Positions 25,353 to 34,500 of a stretch of DNA of 64,000 nucleotides are shown piece after piece. Position numbers and translations under genes: made by a program. The notes under the pieces were generated by a model. It was not told where the DNA came from, searched no databases, and saw nothing but the letters and a program-made list of their open reading frames with translations. The stretch's first letter is position 1, and the number at the start of each line of letters is the position of its first letter. The DNA is taken from positions 75,997 through 139,996 of the forward strand of contig CACYHE010000003.1 in the NCBI GenBank assembly GCA_902774185.1. Direction: 5' to 3'. Source of the stretch: an uncultured Bacteroidales bacterium (GTDB taxonomy: Bacteria > Bacteroidota > Bacteroidia > Bacteroidales > Paludibacteraceae).

Positions 25353-25995
25353 TTTAGGCGGCGTGATCATCAATCTGAATGTGCCGCGTTGTGTGGGTAA
25401 TTTCAAGAAACTGATGCATGAGGAATATATCCGCACGGTGTTGGGAATTGACGATGAAGGTGAAGGCGTGGTAGCTGTCAGTGCGGCTACCAAGCAGTTG
25501 ATGCACGATTATGAGTACGGGAATATATCGACGGAGGAGTTTTTGAAGACTCTGCAGGCATATTGTTTTCCGGGAACGACCATTGAGCAGATCAAGTCGG
25601 CTTGGTTAAGCATGCTGGATGAATTACCGCAAGAGCGGTTGGATTATATAAAGGGGTTACGGGAGAAAGGTTATCGAACTATTCTGCTGTCTAACTCGAA
25701 CGAGTTGCATTGGCAGCCCATTTGGGATCAATATCATCTGGGCAGTTATTTCGATGCCGTGTTCGCTTCGCAGATGCTCCATATGGCCAAACCGAACCAA
25801 GAGATATTTGATTATGTGGTGCGGGAAGCGAAGGTCGATAGTGTCCATACCATCTATGTCGATGACCTGGAGAAGAACCGCAAAGCCGGAGAACAATTTG
25901 CCGGTTGGCAAACCGTCAGTTCCATAGAGGAACTAAAAGACCGCTATGCTCAAAGAGAAAAGACCGCTGACGCTCAAAGAAAAAAGCGGCTTTGA
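25327..25995 (+). CDS. HAD-superfamily hydrolase (sugar-phosphatase-like)
   Basis: 222 residues. Motif I is VFDLGGVI at 7-14; here the second catalytic Asp of DxD is replaced by Gly (DLGG), as in HAD proteins of the HAD-IA variant 3 type (YihX-like alpha-D-glucose-1-phosphate phosphatases). Motif II LLSNSNE near 119, the motif III Lys in KPNQEIF, and motif IV YVDDLEKN near 178 follow. Cytoplasmic. It overlaps the DUF4832 gene by 26 bases, so translation is coupled. The basic tail (QREKTADAQRKKRL) comes from a repeat-like stretch of CTCAAAGA and looks extended. With the next gene, a sugar 1-kinase, it may balance sugar-1-phosphate pools (inference). Confidence 0.85.
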   Translation: MEKNTIVFDLGGVIINLNVPRCVGNFKKLMHEEYIRTVLGIDDEGEGVVAVSAATKQLMHDYEYGNISTEEFLKTLQAYCFPGTTIEQIKSAWLSMLDELPQERLDYIKGLREKGYRTILLSNSNELHWQPIWDQYHLGSYFDAVFASQMLHMAKPNQEIFDYVVREAKVDSVHTIYVDDLEKNRKAGEQFAGWQTVSSIEELKDRYAQREKTADAQRKKRL

Positions 25996-26041
25996 GTCCC
26001 ATAGGGAAAGTCTTCCGAATTTTGACTTTATACTATAAATT

Positions 26042-27115
26042 ATGAAAGAGATTTTAAATCATTTTGCTATTTGGAATGAAGTAAGTGAACCGCAACCGCT
26101 GCGGATCGGGTTTATCAATGATTCGTTTGTGGTTCCTGCGAAGCGGGTAGGAGAGACTTCGTACTGTCTGCAACGTATAAACCATCATATCTTCAAAGAT
26201 GTAGAAGGGCTGATGCGCAATATAGAAATCGTGACGACGCATATCCGGGAGAAGTTACTTATTGCGCGAGAAGAGAATATCGACCGAAAGGTGTTGCATC
26301 TGGTTCCGACCAAAGAAGGGAAGATGTATTATAAGACGCCGCAAGGGGATTATTGGCGTTTGTATGTGCTGGTTGAACCGGCTACGTCGCAAGAGAAAGT
26401 GACCCCGATGTCGGCTGAACTGACCGGACAAGCTTTTGGACGTTTTCAAAGACAGTTAGCCGACTTGCCGTTTAATGCGCTCTGCGAATCGATTCCGGAT
26501 TTTCATAATATGGAGTTTCGTTTGAAGCAGTTGGATGAAGCGTTGGCAGCTGATGCTGCAGGACGTAAAGCGGCATGTAAGGATATCATCGAATGGATCA
26601 ATAAGCGTAGGGAGACCATGTGTCTGGCAGAGATCCTATTCCGTGAAGGCAAACTGAAGAAACATATCAACCACTGTGATACGAAGGTGAACAACGTGCT
26701 CTTTGACGAGCAGGGACGCCCGATCTGTATTGTGGACTTGGATACGGTGATGCCGGGATTCGTATTTAGTGACTTCGGTGATTTTATGCGAACGGCTGCG
26801 AATACGGGACTCGAAGATGATCCGAACCTGGATAATATCCATGTGGATCTGGAGATCTTCGAAGCCTATGCAAGAGGATACCTCAAAGAGGCAACGTTTT
26901 TGACGGAATTGGAGAAGGAACTGTTGCCCTACGGTTGCCGGTTGTTGAGTTACATGCAGACCGTGCGATTCTTCACCGACTATATCAACGGCGACACCTA
27001 TTATAAGATTGCCTATCCGGAGCATAATATTGTTCGTACCAAAGCGCAGTTACGGCTTGTCGAAGAACAAGAAAAGGTGGAAGAGCAAATGCGGAGCATT
27101 ATAGCTCGTTTGTAA
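26042..27115 (+). CDS. NahK-like sugar 1-kinase (aminoglycoside phosphotransferase fold)
   Basis: 357 residues. A kinase of the APH/choline-kinase fold: the catalytic loop is INHCDTKVNNVLFD (H-x-D-x4-N) around 216-226 and the metal-binding DLD is in IVDLDTVMPG around 236. The N-terminal region LRIGFINDSFVV fits the phosphate-binding part. It resembles bifidobacterial N-acetylhexosamine 1-kinase (NahK), which phosphorylates GlcNAc or GalNAc at C1 after release from host glycans. Cytoplasmic. The place beside surface glycan-degrading genes supports use on imported amino sugars. Confidence 0.85.
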   Translation: MKEILNHFAIWNEVSEPQPLRIGFINDSFVVPAKRVGETSYCLQRINHHIFKDVEGLMRNIEIVTTHIREKLLIAREENIDRKVLHLVPTKEGKMYYKTPQGDYWRLYVLVEPATSQEKVTPMSAELTGQAFGRFQRQLADLPFNALCESIPDFHNMEFRLKQLDEALAADAAGRKAACKDIIEWINKRRETMCLAEILFREGKLKKHINHCDTKVNNVLFDEQGRPICIVDLDTVMPGFVFSDFGDFMRTAANTGLEDDPNLDNIHVDLEIFEAYARGYLKEATFLTELEKELLPYGCRLLSYMQTVRFFTDYINGDTYYKIAYPEHNIVRTKAQLRLVEEQEKVEEQMRSIIARL

Positions 27116-27143
27116 TTTGTCATTTGTAATTGGTGATTTATGA
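27109..27143 (+). repeat. Heptad repeat bridging stop and next start codon
   Basis: Five units TTTGTAA, TTTGTCA, TTTGTAA, TTGGTGA, TTTATGA. The kinase stop TAA (27113-27115) and the next ATG (27140-27142) both lie inside the tract. Confidence 0.92.
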
Positions 27144-27706
27144 TTTTAAAGATAGATCAGGTCAATTGGCCGGAAGCATTTCCAGAGAAGCCGGAAGTGA
27201 GGGTAGAGGTGAGCAATGACCATGAGGCATTGTACCTGAGATGGCATGTGAAAGGGGAACAACTGCGCGCAGTGACGACGCAGGATCAAGGTCCGGTGTG
27301 GGAAGACTCGTGTGTGGAGTTCTTCTGTCAGGTGCCTGGAGAGGATCACTACTTCAATTTTGAGTGCAATTGTATCGGTGCTATGGTGGGTTCCCGTCGC
27401 AAAGGCAGAGCCGAAGAGGTGGTACCGTTGACGCCCGAGCAGATGGCACGTATTGAGCGGAAATGTGACTTCCCGAGAGAGGCTTTTGAGGAGAGAGACG
27501 GCTTGTTTGAGTGGACGGTGGAGGAACGGATACCGCTGGATCTGATTTTCCAACAGCCAATAGCCAAGGGCCAAAAACTAAGAGCTAATTTCTATAAATG
27601 TGCAGATAAAACCAAACGGCCGCACTTTGTAAGTTGGCAGCCGATTGATTTACCGAAGCCGGATTTTCATTGTCCTCAGTTCTTCGGAACTATTGTTCTG
27701 GAATAG
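27140..27706 (+). CDS. Carbohydrate-binding family 9-like protein
   Basis: 188 residues and no signal peptide. The segments LYLRWHVKGEQLRA, VWEDSCVEFFCQV and YFNFECNCIGAM are typical of the CBM9-like family (DOMON-type beta-sandwich); the family is often found near sugar-degrading enzymes and not always as a true binding module. Last gene of the plus-strand set, followed at once by the octad tract and then by a convergent minus-strand gene. A heptad repeat at 27555-27589 encodes QPIAKGQKLRAN in a loop near the C-terminus. Confidence 0.8.
   Translation: MILKIDQVNWPEAFPEKPEVRVEVSNDHEALYLRWHVKGEQLRAVTTQDQGPVWEDSCVEFFCQVPGEDHYFNFECNCIGAMVGSRRKGRAEEVVPLTPEQMARIERKCDFPREAFEERDGLFEWTVEERIPLDLIFQQPIAKGQKLRANFYKCADKTKRPHFVSWQPIDLPKPDFHCPQFFGTIVLE
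27555..27589 (+). repeat. Heptad repeat inside CBM9-like gene
   Basis: Units AGCCAAT, AGCCAAG, GGCCAAA, AACTAAG, AGCTAAT, read through in frame. Confidence 0.85.
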
Positions 27707-27707
27707 A

Positions 27708-27741
27708 CGGAATACCGGTACACCGGAATATCGGTATCCCG
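27708..27741. repeat. Octad tandem repeat CGGAATAC / CGGTATCC
   Basis: Units CGGAATAC, CGGTACAC, CGGAATAT, CGGTATCC between two convergent genes. Same family as the tract at 18195-18226. Confidence 0.88.
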
Positions 27742-27749
27742 AAAGAAGG

Positions 27750-30700
27750 TTATTCTATTTTCTCGCCGAGCAACGAATAGATATTTTTCGAGCGCCGAAT
27801 ATAGACATGTCCGTTTTGGATGAACTTCTGCGATGTTGGCATATCGGATTTTACGATGTCAATGCCGTCTCCTTCCTCTACGTTCTCTGATTTCCATTGT
27901 GCCGTAGGTTCCGGAGCCGACCAGTTGTCGCGGTCATCGGCAGCGAAGGCACCGTAGTAGTATATCTGTCCTACGACAGCCGTAGGATCAAAGCAATGTT
28001 CCTCTGTGCCTCGGTAGATCTCCGTTCCATCGGTAGGAGAGGTGGGGAAGGCATTGTCATTGCGAACGATGACAGTCTGCGCATAGTCTGGTGCCGGAAT
28101 GACTTCTCCGCCTAAACTGAGATCATCCAGAAAGAACGTTCCGGAAACGGGGTTACCTGTAGAGACACCGAACGAGATACGTACTAAACCTTCGCATTGG
28201 TTACGCTCATCGGTGTTTCCGTACCAATCAAAAGCACTCAAAGTACGCAAATCGACGGTGTAGGTCTGCCACGTATTTTTGCCGAGTGTGAACTTCTCCG
28301 TGTACCACCAGTCTTCGTGATTGTTAGCCATGTTTTTGCATACCAGACGGATAGCGGTGGAAGAACCGTTTCCTTTCATTCTGAAGCTTAGCACCGGTGT
28401 CTGGTGCATATCTACCGGTTCGTCAAACACATAATCGGCAGCAGCGGTGGTCCACGCGGCAGTGATGCTGTAGTCACATTTGAGCGTTCCGTCCACATTG
28501 CTGATCTGCATGGATGAACCTTCTTCTATGTTGGTCTCCATCTTGTCCACGCCGTCACTGAAATCCGTCAATGGATTATCGATATGTATGAGGCGAGTGG
28601 GGTTTTTCCAAAGGATAAGGTACTTTTCGTTGTTCTTATATCCCGTCATAGCTGTTGGAGCCGGAGGAGGAGTAAGGTCTTCAAGGAGGTTGACAACGGG
28701 TTTGTTATTACTCTGATAGGTCTTTCCGCCGGAAGTGACGAAGGCATAGAGGTAGTATTTTCCTTTAGGGAAGATATTGCGCGTATGCCACATGTATTTC
28801 TCCGTCGAAGCAGGAAGGTTGGTGACGATAGGTGTCAAGGAAGCCGGGTCGGTGAGGTCCGGTGTCTGCGCACAATAGAGAGATACGATCGCATTGCCGG
28901 AAGGATCAAAGGTACACCAACGCAGCATGATCGAGTCTTCGGAACTCACTTCGGTGGCAGGAACGGTGAAGTTAACGGCAGGTGTGATGACTTCGTTGTC
29001 GTGCAAGAACGTATAGGTATAGAATGGATTTCCGACGGAATCGTATGCCGTGAGGGCGATAGACGAAGCGTCCGCACTCATGTCCAGCGTTGAGAAACAA
29101 GATACACGGCGGTAGTACATGGAGTACTTATAGTCTTTGATCTGCTTCTGTTGGTCGTAGTTAGCGTCACGACCGCAGCCCGGACGGAGATAATGGACGC
29201 CGTCTTTATAGAGGTGCTCGAACGAATGGTCATCGCCGGAGAGGGAGATGATACGTTTGTTGTATGGGGCGCCCGCATATTTCTCAAGCAATGGAGCGGC
29301 CTGTTTGGGTTCTTCAGACCATTGCCCGTGATAACCGGAGGTATAGATACCTACATGGTGGCAGACGATGATCCAGGGACTCGTACTTGCGTTTAATACG
29401 GAGTCGAGCCATTGGTACTGCCGGCTTCCTTTCTTAAACTTCGGACTGGATTCATCGAAATTGAGATTAAGAACAACTACATCTGCATTCCCATAGACGA
29501 AGTGGAAATAGGATTCTCCACGTGGGTCGATGGTATCTCCTTCGGAGGCACCTTCGTGGGAGAACTGGTGGAAGTAATCGTAGAACGACGACCAACGGAG
29601 ACCACGCGGGTCACCTGTCTCGTGGTTTCCCGGGGAAGACATACAAGGCACTTGGCTGAGGAATGGTGCGCCCGGGGTGAAGTAGTAGTTATTCCAGTTG
29701 CGGTCATTACCCTTAGAGGAGACGAAGTCACCATTCATAAGAGCAATGTCGCAATTGAGGGAGCAGATGAAATCCTGCATGTTCGACCAGTTCTTGCAGG
29801 CGTTGCCGTGGATATCGCTGATGGAGAAGATACGATAGGCGGTACCGGGTTTGGGTGCAGTTTTGGTACTGCATATTTTATCAAAGCGACGGGTAGCAGA
29901 TGCGCCTACGGTGAAGTAATACCTGGTGTTAGGTTTCAGGTCGGTAAGGGTGACTACATGAACGTACCCCTCGCCTTCCACATTCCAGCCGCTATTGGTG
30001 GAAACCTGTTTGTCGAGATTATTCGGGTCTGTGCCGTACATAACGAGCGCATCGGCAGCTCCGGTCTCGTCAGCCATCTGCCAGAGCACTTTGACGGAGT
30101 TGGTCGTCGGAGCCATGGAGTACGGTTGTTTATAGGGCTCGTAAGGTTCGCCGGACTTGTCGTACTCTTCGGACGAAACACCCCAACGCGGGTCACCGAG
30201 CGTACTGTTGTCTGTTCCGGCGTTGATCGCCGGGCTGTTGGCATAGAGTTGGAAGTTTCCGTTACCCGGATCCATGAAATAGGGATTACGGGTCAGGCAT
30301 GCCGCCTGCGAACCGCCTGAACCAACTTTTACGGGCGCATGGAACGCGAGACAGTTATGCACATAGGAGTCGGAGCCATATACCGCAAAACTGTTCGTGT
30401 TCTCCCTCTCTTCGGGGTTCATATAGATGCAGTTGGTGATATGGCATTTGTCGAGGTTGGCGGGATAGACTCCGCGGGTGTCGGTGGAGTTATAGAAGGT
30501 GCAGTGGTCGATGATTGCGGTGCCGGTAATCGGTGCTACGGCACTTCCTCCATAGAGATAGATGAAACGACCGGTACCGTTGGCGCCGCCGTCGAAGGTA
30601 CAGTTGGTGATCGCGACGTTCTTGACACGCGTCGGCGCCGAATCGATATAGATGGCACGATTCTCGTTCGCCGATTCGTTTCCCATACGAAAGACACAAT

Positions 30701-31043
30701 TCTGTACGCTGAAGTTAATCGGCGCGGTAGCGGTAACCTTGAGCAAGTCATAGGAACAGACGAAGGTCACGCCCTCCAGCGAAAAGTCCGCATTGACCTC
30801 AATCCGTTTGGTCGTTTTTACTACCGGTTGTGCTCCTTCCGCCGCTTTGACGGTTAGAGGCACCGACGTGGTGATGGTTGAAGTCTCGTTATACTCGCCG
30901 GAGGTTAGGACGAGGACATCACCTGAGGCGGCGTTGGTGACGGCCGTCCGGAGGGTGCCTGAGCCAGGCGTGACGTTAATTACGGCTGCGTGCAGCGTTG
31001 CATAAAAAATTGCGTAACAAAGAAATAACGATATGCGTTTCAT
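27750..31043 (-). CDS. Secreted beta-helix / metallophosphoesterase fusion protein
   Basis: 1,097 residues from ATG 31043 (MKRISLFLCYAIFYATLHA, signal peptide); 22 in-frame codons upstream lie in the structured leader region. Order: right-handed beta-helix (about 20-290); purple-acid-phosphatase-like FN3 domain (about 310-390, LKPNTRYYFTVG); calcineurin-like phosphoesterase with SDIHGN near 408, MNGDF, PGNHETG near 474, CHHVG and SGDDHSF near 602 (GDDH in place of the usual GHxH); Ig-like domain; CBM-like jelly roll near 790-980 (FFLDDLSLGG); and the shared sorting tail QKFIQNGHVYIRR. Probably a surface phosphodiesterase or phosphatase that grips a polymer with its helix domain. Downstream of two related genes. 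Confidence 0.85.
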   Translation of the reverse strand: MKRISLFLCYAIFYATLHAAVINVTPGSGTLRTAVTNAASGDVLVLTSGEYNETSTITTSVPLTVKAAEGAQPVVKTTKRIEVNADFSLEGVTFVCSYDLLKVTATAPINFSVQNCVFRMGNESANENRAIYIDSAPTRVKNVAITNCTFDGGANGTGRFIYLYGGSAVAPITGTAIIDHCTFYNSTDTRGVYPANLDKCHITNCIYMNPEERENTNSFAVYGSDSYVHNCLAFHAPVKVGSGGSQAACLTRNPYFMDPGNGNFQLYANSPAINAGTDNSTLGDPRWGVSSEEYDKSGEPYEPYKQPYSMAPTTNSVKVLWQMADETGAADALVMYGTDPNNLDKQVSTNSGWNVEGEGYVHVVTLTDLKPNTRYYFTVGASATRRFDKICSTKTAPKPGTAYRIFSISDIHGNACKNWSNMQDFICSLNCDIALMNGDFVSSKGNDRNWNNYYFTPGAPFLSQVPCMSSPGNHETGDPRGLRWSSFYDYFHQFSHEGASEGDTIDPRGESYFHFVYGNADVVVLNLNFDESSPKFKKGSRQYQWLDSVLNASTSPWIIVCHHVGIYTSGYHGQWSEEPKQAAPLLEKYAGAPYNKRIISLSGDDHSFEHLYKDGVHYLRPGCGRDANYDQQKQIKDYKYSMYYRRVSCFSTLDMSADASSIALTAYDSVGNPFYTYTFLHDNEVITPAVNFTVPATEVSSEDSIMLRWCTFDPSGNAIVSLYCAQTPDLTDPASLTPIVTNLPASTEKYMWHTRNIFPKGKYYLYAFVTSGGKTYQSNNKPVVNLLEDLTPPPAPTAMTGYKNNEKYLILWKNPTRLIHIDNPLTDFSDGVDKMETNIEEGSSMQISNVDGTLKCDYSITAAWTTAAADYVFDEPVDMHQTPVLSFRMKGNGSSTAIRLVCKNMANNHEDWWYTEKFTLGKNTWQTYTVDLRTLSAFDWYGNTDERNQCEGLVRISFGVSTGNPVSGTFFLDDLSLGGEVIPAPDYAQTVIVRNDNAFPTSPTDGTEIYRGTEEHCFDPTAVVGQIYYYGAFAADDRDNWSAPEPTAQWKSENVEEGDGIDIVKSDMPTSQKFIQNGHVYIRRSKNIYSLLGEKIE

Positions 31044-31080
31044 GGTATTAATATTATTAAAAGAAAAATACAGAAAAAAT

Positions 31081-31202
31081 TGATGATTGATTTTTAGTAC
31101 TGCGTACATGAGTCTTATTTCGCTAAAATGCTCTTTAAAATAATTTTAACGATCATTTTACCAAAATAATCCTCATCTCTTCGAGATAATAATCAATCAT
31201 CA
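31081..31202 (+). ncRNA. Structured element, copy B
   Basis: TGATGATTGATT (31081-31092) pairs with AATCAATCATCA (31191-31202); inner hairpin ATCTC-TTC-GAGAT (31175-31187). The order and the loop match copies A and C on the plus strand. Here it lies 37 bases upstream of a minus-strand gene start, so it is antisense to that gene and no plus-strand gene follows; strand is therefore uncertain. Confidence 0.5.
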
Positions 31203-31276
31203 CAAAAATACCAAAAATTCATTTTTCTTTCAAAATAAACAATCAGCGATAAACATAGATATATTTTATCCCCAAA

Positions 31277-31313
31277 ACAAGGATGGCGAGTCATGCGGAC
31301 TCGCCATCCTTGT
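31277..31313 (-). terminator. Strong terminator hairpin after the 51-aa peptide gene
   Basis: A perfect 16-bp stem: CAAGGATGGCGAGTC (31278-31292) with its complement at 31298-31312, extended by A-T at 31277/31313, loop ATGCG. On the minus strand the stem is followed by TTTTGGGG, a weak T-run. Confidence 0.78.
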
Positions 31314-31342
31314 ATGGAGAGTGCGTAAAGCACTCTGGGATT

Positions 31343-31498
31343 TTACATCGGATCAACGATAGGCGAACCACCACCGGATTCACCACCTAAATCCATTCCG
31401 GAATTGCCGTCCAAACCAGAACCGGCACTGGCAGCGCAGATTGTATTTGCTACAAATGCAACTGACGCTGTGCTTGGTATAATATAGTTCTTTTTCAT
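31343..31498 (-). CDS. 51-aa 'YIIP' peptide, paralog of the 48-aa peptide
   Basis: 51 residues, ATG at 31498. Begins MKKNYIIPSTASVAF, has NTICAASAG in the middle and a Gly-rich end (MDLGGESGGGSPIVDPM). The other small peptide (34953-35099) shares YIIPxT, NxICxxS and LGGxSxG, so both are real and related although too short for most gene callers. It starts 42 bases downstream of the beta-helix gene on the same strand and is followed by a strong hairpin. There is one Cys and no obvious export signal. Function unknown; a peptide signal or a modified peptide precursor (cut after LGG) is speculation. Confidence 0.65.
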   Translation of the reverse strand: MKKNYIIPSTASVAFVANTICAASAGSGLDGNSGMDLGGESGGGSPIVDPM

Positions 31499-31509
31499 AA
31501 CCAAAAATA

Positions 31510-31547
31510 TTTACGATTTAACGATTTACGATTGAACGATTTATTGG
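31510..31547. repeat. Tandem repeat TTTACGA / TTTAACGA (7-8 bp)
   Basis: Units TTTACGA, TTTAACGA, TTTACGA, TTGAACGA between the 51-aa peptide and the stop codon of the upstream beta-helix gene. Confidence 0.82.
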
Positions 31548-34500
31548 ATTTTTGCGCCCATTACATTGTAGCGTACACCGTCGATGGTGATGATGAGTTG
31601 TCCGTTCTCAATAGTCTTGAAGGACTTGCTCTCAGCGCCTACGAGGTCGATAGCGGTAACCACTTGACCTTGTGCAACGATACGCGCACGTTTAACAGCA
31701 TTGGCAGCACTCGGTACATTGACGCGGAAGTATGCACGCATACCCTTGATCGGAGTAGCTGTTTGCGAGAAGTACAATAGATCGTTCGGACCCAAGAAGA
31801 GGTTGTTCTCACCAGCCGGAACTTCGCTCTTGATAAAGTTACCAATGAAGTCAACATAGGTGCTGGACGTATTAGCCGGTACTTCTGACAGGATCTGTAC
31901 ACCTTCGAATTGCGGATTAACCACATCGGCCGAAGTTTTGATCAGGTACGGAGTACCGTGATAGATATCGCTTGCAGGATCTACGTTGAGTGTAAGAACC
32001 TCATTTTCGTAAGCGGTAGTACCCAGCGTGTATAATTCAACATCACTACCGAAGATAGCTTTCGTCTGTGTGCCATCCACATCGAACGGCAGGCAGATGG
32101 TATTATACATACCTGCAACGATCGTACGAGTGAGTTGTACGTTTACAGCATCGCCATCTTTGTACGAAATCCAAGCGTTGTTGTCCTCTGCCATTTCGTC
32201 CAATACAACAACAGTAGGAGGTACAATCTCGGTGAAGGTGATACCATGGAGAGCACCATGAGACCATTGTTGACTGTTGATGACCTTAATGGTATAGTTA
32301 CCTGCTGCCGGAATATTCAAATGGTCTTCCAATGCAATATTTCCACCATCCCACTTAGTTGCCTCTGTTTCTGCAGCACTGCCAAGGAGTGTTGTGCCGT
32401 CGTACAATTCAACGGTAAGGATGTGTCCTGAAGTAGCGATGTTGAGTTCAACGGCTAATTCACAAGCAGCATCAGCATGGATATTCCAAAGAGCGTATTC
32501 AGTTGTCGGAGTACCATTGTCGTTGTATGTAATATCACCGTTAGCAGCATGATACATCTTCAACGTACCGCCGTCCTCTTTGAGCAACATAGCGTCAGCA
32601 CCAAGGATTTGACCGGGAACATTTGCTACTTCTCCACCTGCGTAAGCGAACTCAATGCTATGCAGGATAGCGCTTGACCATTGTTTCTGGTTGGTCAACT
32701 TAACGATATAGTTACCAGCAGCAGGGATATTGAGAGCCGGTAATGCAATAGTACCGGTTGCACTGGTGGAAGCTGCTTCAGCAGTAGAAACAATCGGTTC
32801 TCCGTTCAGATCTGAGTACAACTCAACAAGGAATTGGTGTCCGCTCGCTGAACCTGAGGTCGGCGGAACTACGTTCAACGTAACATCCATTCTGCCATAT
32901 TTGGTAGCATTGATATTCCAATAAACGTACTCGCCAAGAGGACTACCATTATCTCCGTATTTCAAGTCACCATTCTCCAGTTTGGACACTTTCAAATTAC
33001 CATTATCAACAAGAACAGCCTCTTCACCGATAAGTTCATCTGCCGGAATATTCATGGTTGCACCACCAAGGTACTCAAATTGAATACTGTGCAGGATGGC
33101 ACTTGACCATTGTGTTTGGTTAGTCAATTTTACGATGTAGTTACCTACAGCAGGGATATTGATGGAGTTAGCCAGAACGCGTGCGCCAGTTCCACTGGTA
33201 GCAGCTACTTCTGCAGCAGAAGCAATCGGTTCTCCGCTCAAATCAGAGTACAACTCAACCAGGAAATTGTGCGTACTAGCCGAACCTGAAGTTGGTGGAA
33301 CTACGTTCAGCGTCACTTTCATGTCACCGCGTTTGGTAGCATTGATGTTCCAATAAACGTACTCGCCAAGAGGAGTTCCGTTGTCACCATATTTCAAGTC
33401 GCCGTTCTCTTGTTTAGACACTTTCAAACTACCATTATTAACAAGAACAGCCTCTGCACCTACTAATTCCTCTGCAGGAACAGTAACAATTGCACCTCCA
33501 ACATAAGCGAGGGTAATGCTGTTTATCTTAGCAGAAGACCAACTTTGATCATTGTGTAATATAACGGTGTAATCTCCAGCTGCCGGAATTGAGAGCGGAT
33601 TCGGAAGATCAATATCACCATCATGACTACTCTGCGCCGGTTCGGCAACTTGGGCCACTTGATTTCCGTTAGCATCTAAGAGTTCTATCCTAAAGATATG
33701 ACCACTTGAAGAACCATTGGTCATATTCAGAGTTGCTTTAACAGCGCAAGCTCTGGTAGCATGGATTTTCCATGTAGCCGTACCGCAAACAGATTTGTCA
33801 TTGTAATACAAATAAGCATCATCGCTATTATACCAAATGTTTCCGGAGATAAGTGCTTTCTCACCCACAAAGGCATAAGGAGAAACGAAATTCGTCTCGG
33901 GCAGCACTTCTGCGGAGTACCAACGCGGGTCACCGAGGTCAGAACCATCGGTAGCAGCACCACGTGCCGGAGAGAGGTTCATGGTAGTCCAATCGCCGGC
34001 GAGAGAGAAATCGCCATTAGCGGCATCGGCGAAGAGAGGATCGGCGATGAAGCAACCCGTTTTGGTTACATTGCTTTGCATGCCATAGCCAGAATCTTGG
34101 GTATAATTGAAAACGAGGCAGTTGTTGGCTGCGACTTTGTCGCGAATTGTTCTAACACCGCCTATGCTTTCCGGCATAGCAAAGATACAATTGGATACAG
34201 TTGCACCGCTTGCCAAACTTACTTTACCGATTGCAGCGTAATCCGTGTTCATTGCCTGCACATTATAGAATGTACAATGGTCAACGAGGATTGAACCGGA
34301 AGTCGCGCGGCTATCAATAACACCTGCTGAGAAATTTGCAGAGGTAGCGATATTTGCAAAAGTAGAGTTGGTTATGCTCAAATCGTTGTAACCGGTGTTC
34401 TCCACAAAAACAACACTCTTCATGCAGTCATGGAAATAGCAATTGTCAATCGTGATAGCATCTAATCTTCTTGATGATGTAGCCTCAATCATGGCTTTTT

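Noticed and set aside
29412-30320. Plus-strand frame of about 300 codons inside the beta-helix phosphoesterase gene
   Set aside because: The minus-strand gene has signal peptide, domains and tail; the plus-strand product has none.
13206-31260. Shared 16-mer AGCGATAAACATAGAT at 13206-13221 and 31245-31260
   Set aside because: Both copies are in A+T-rich spacers; one 16-base match in 64 kb of such sequence can arise by chance and there is no third copy.
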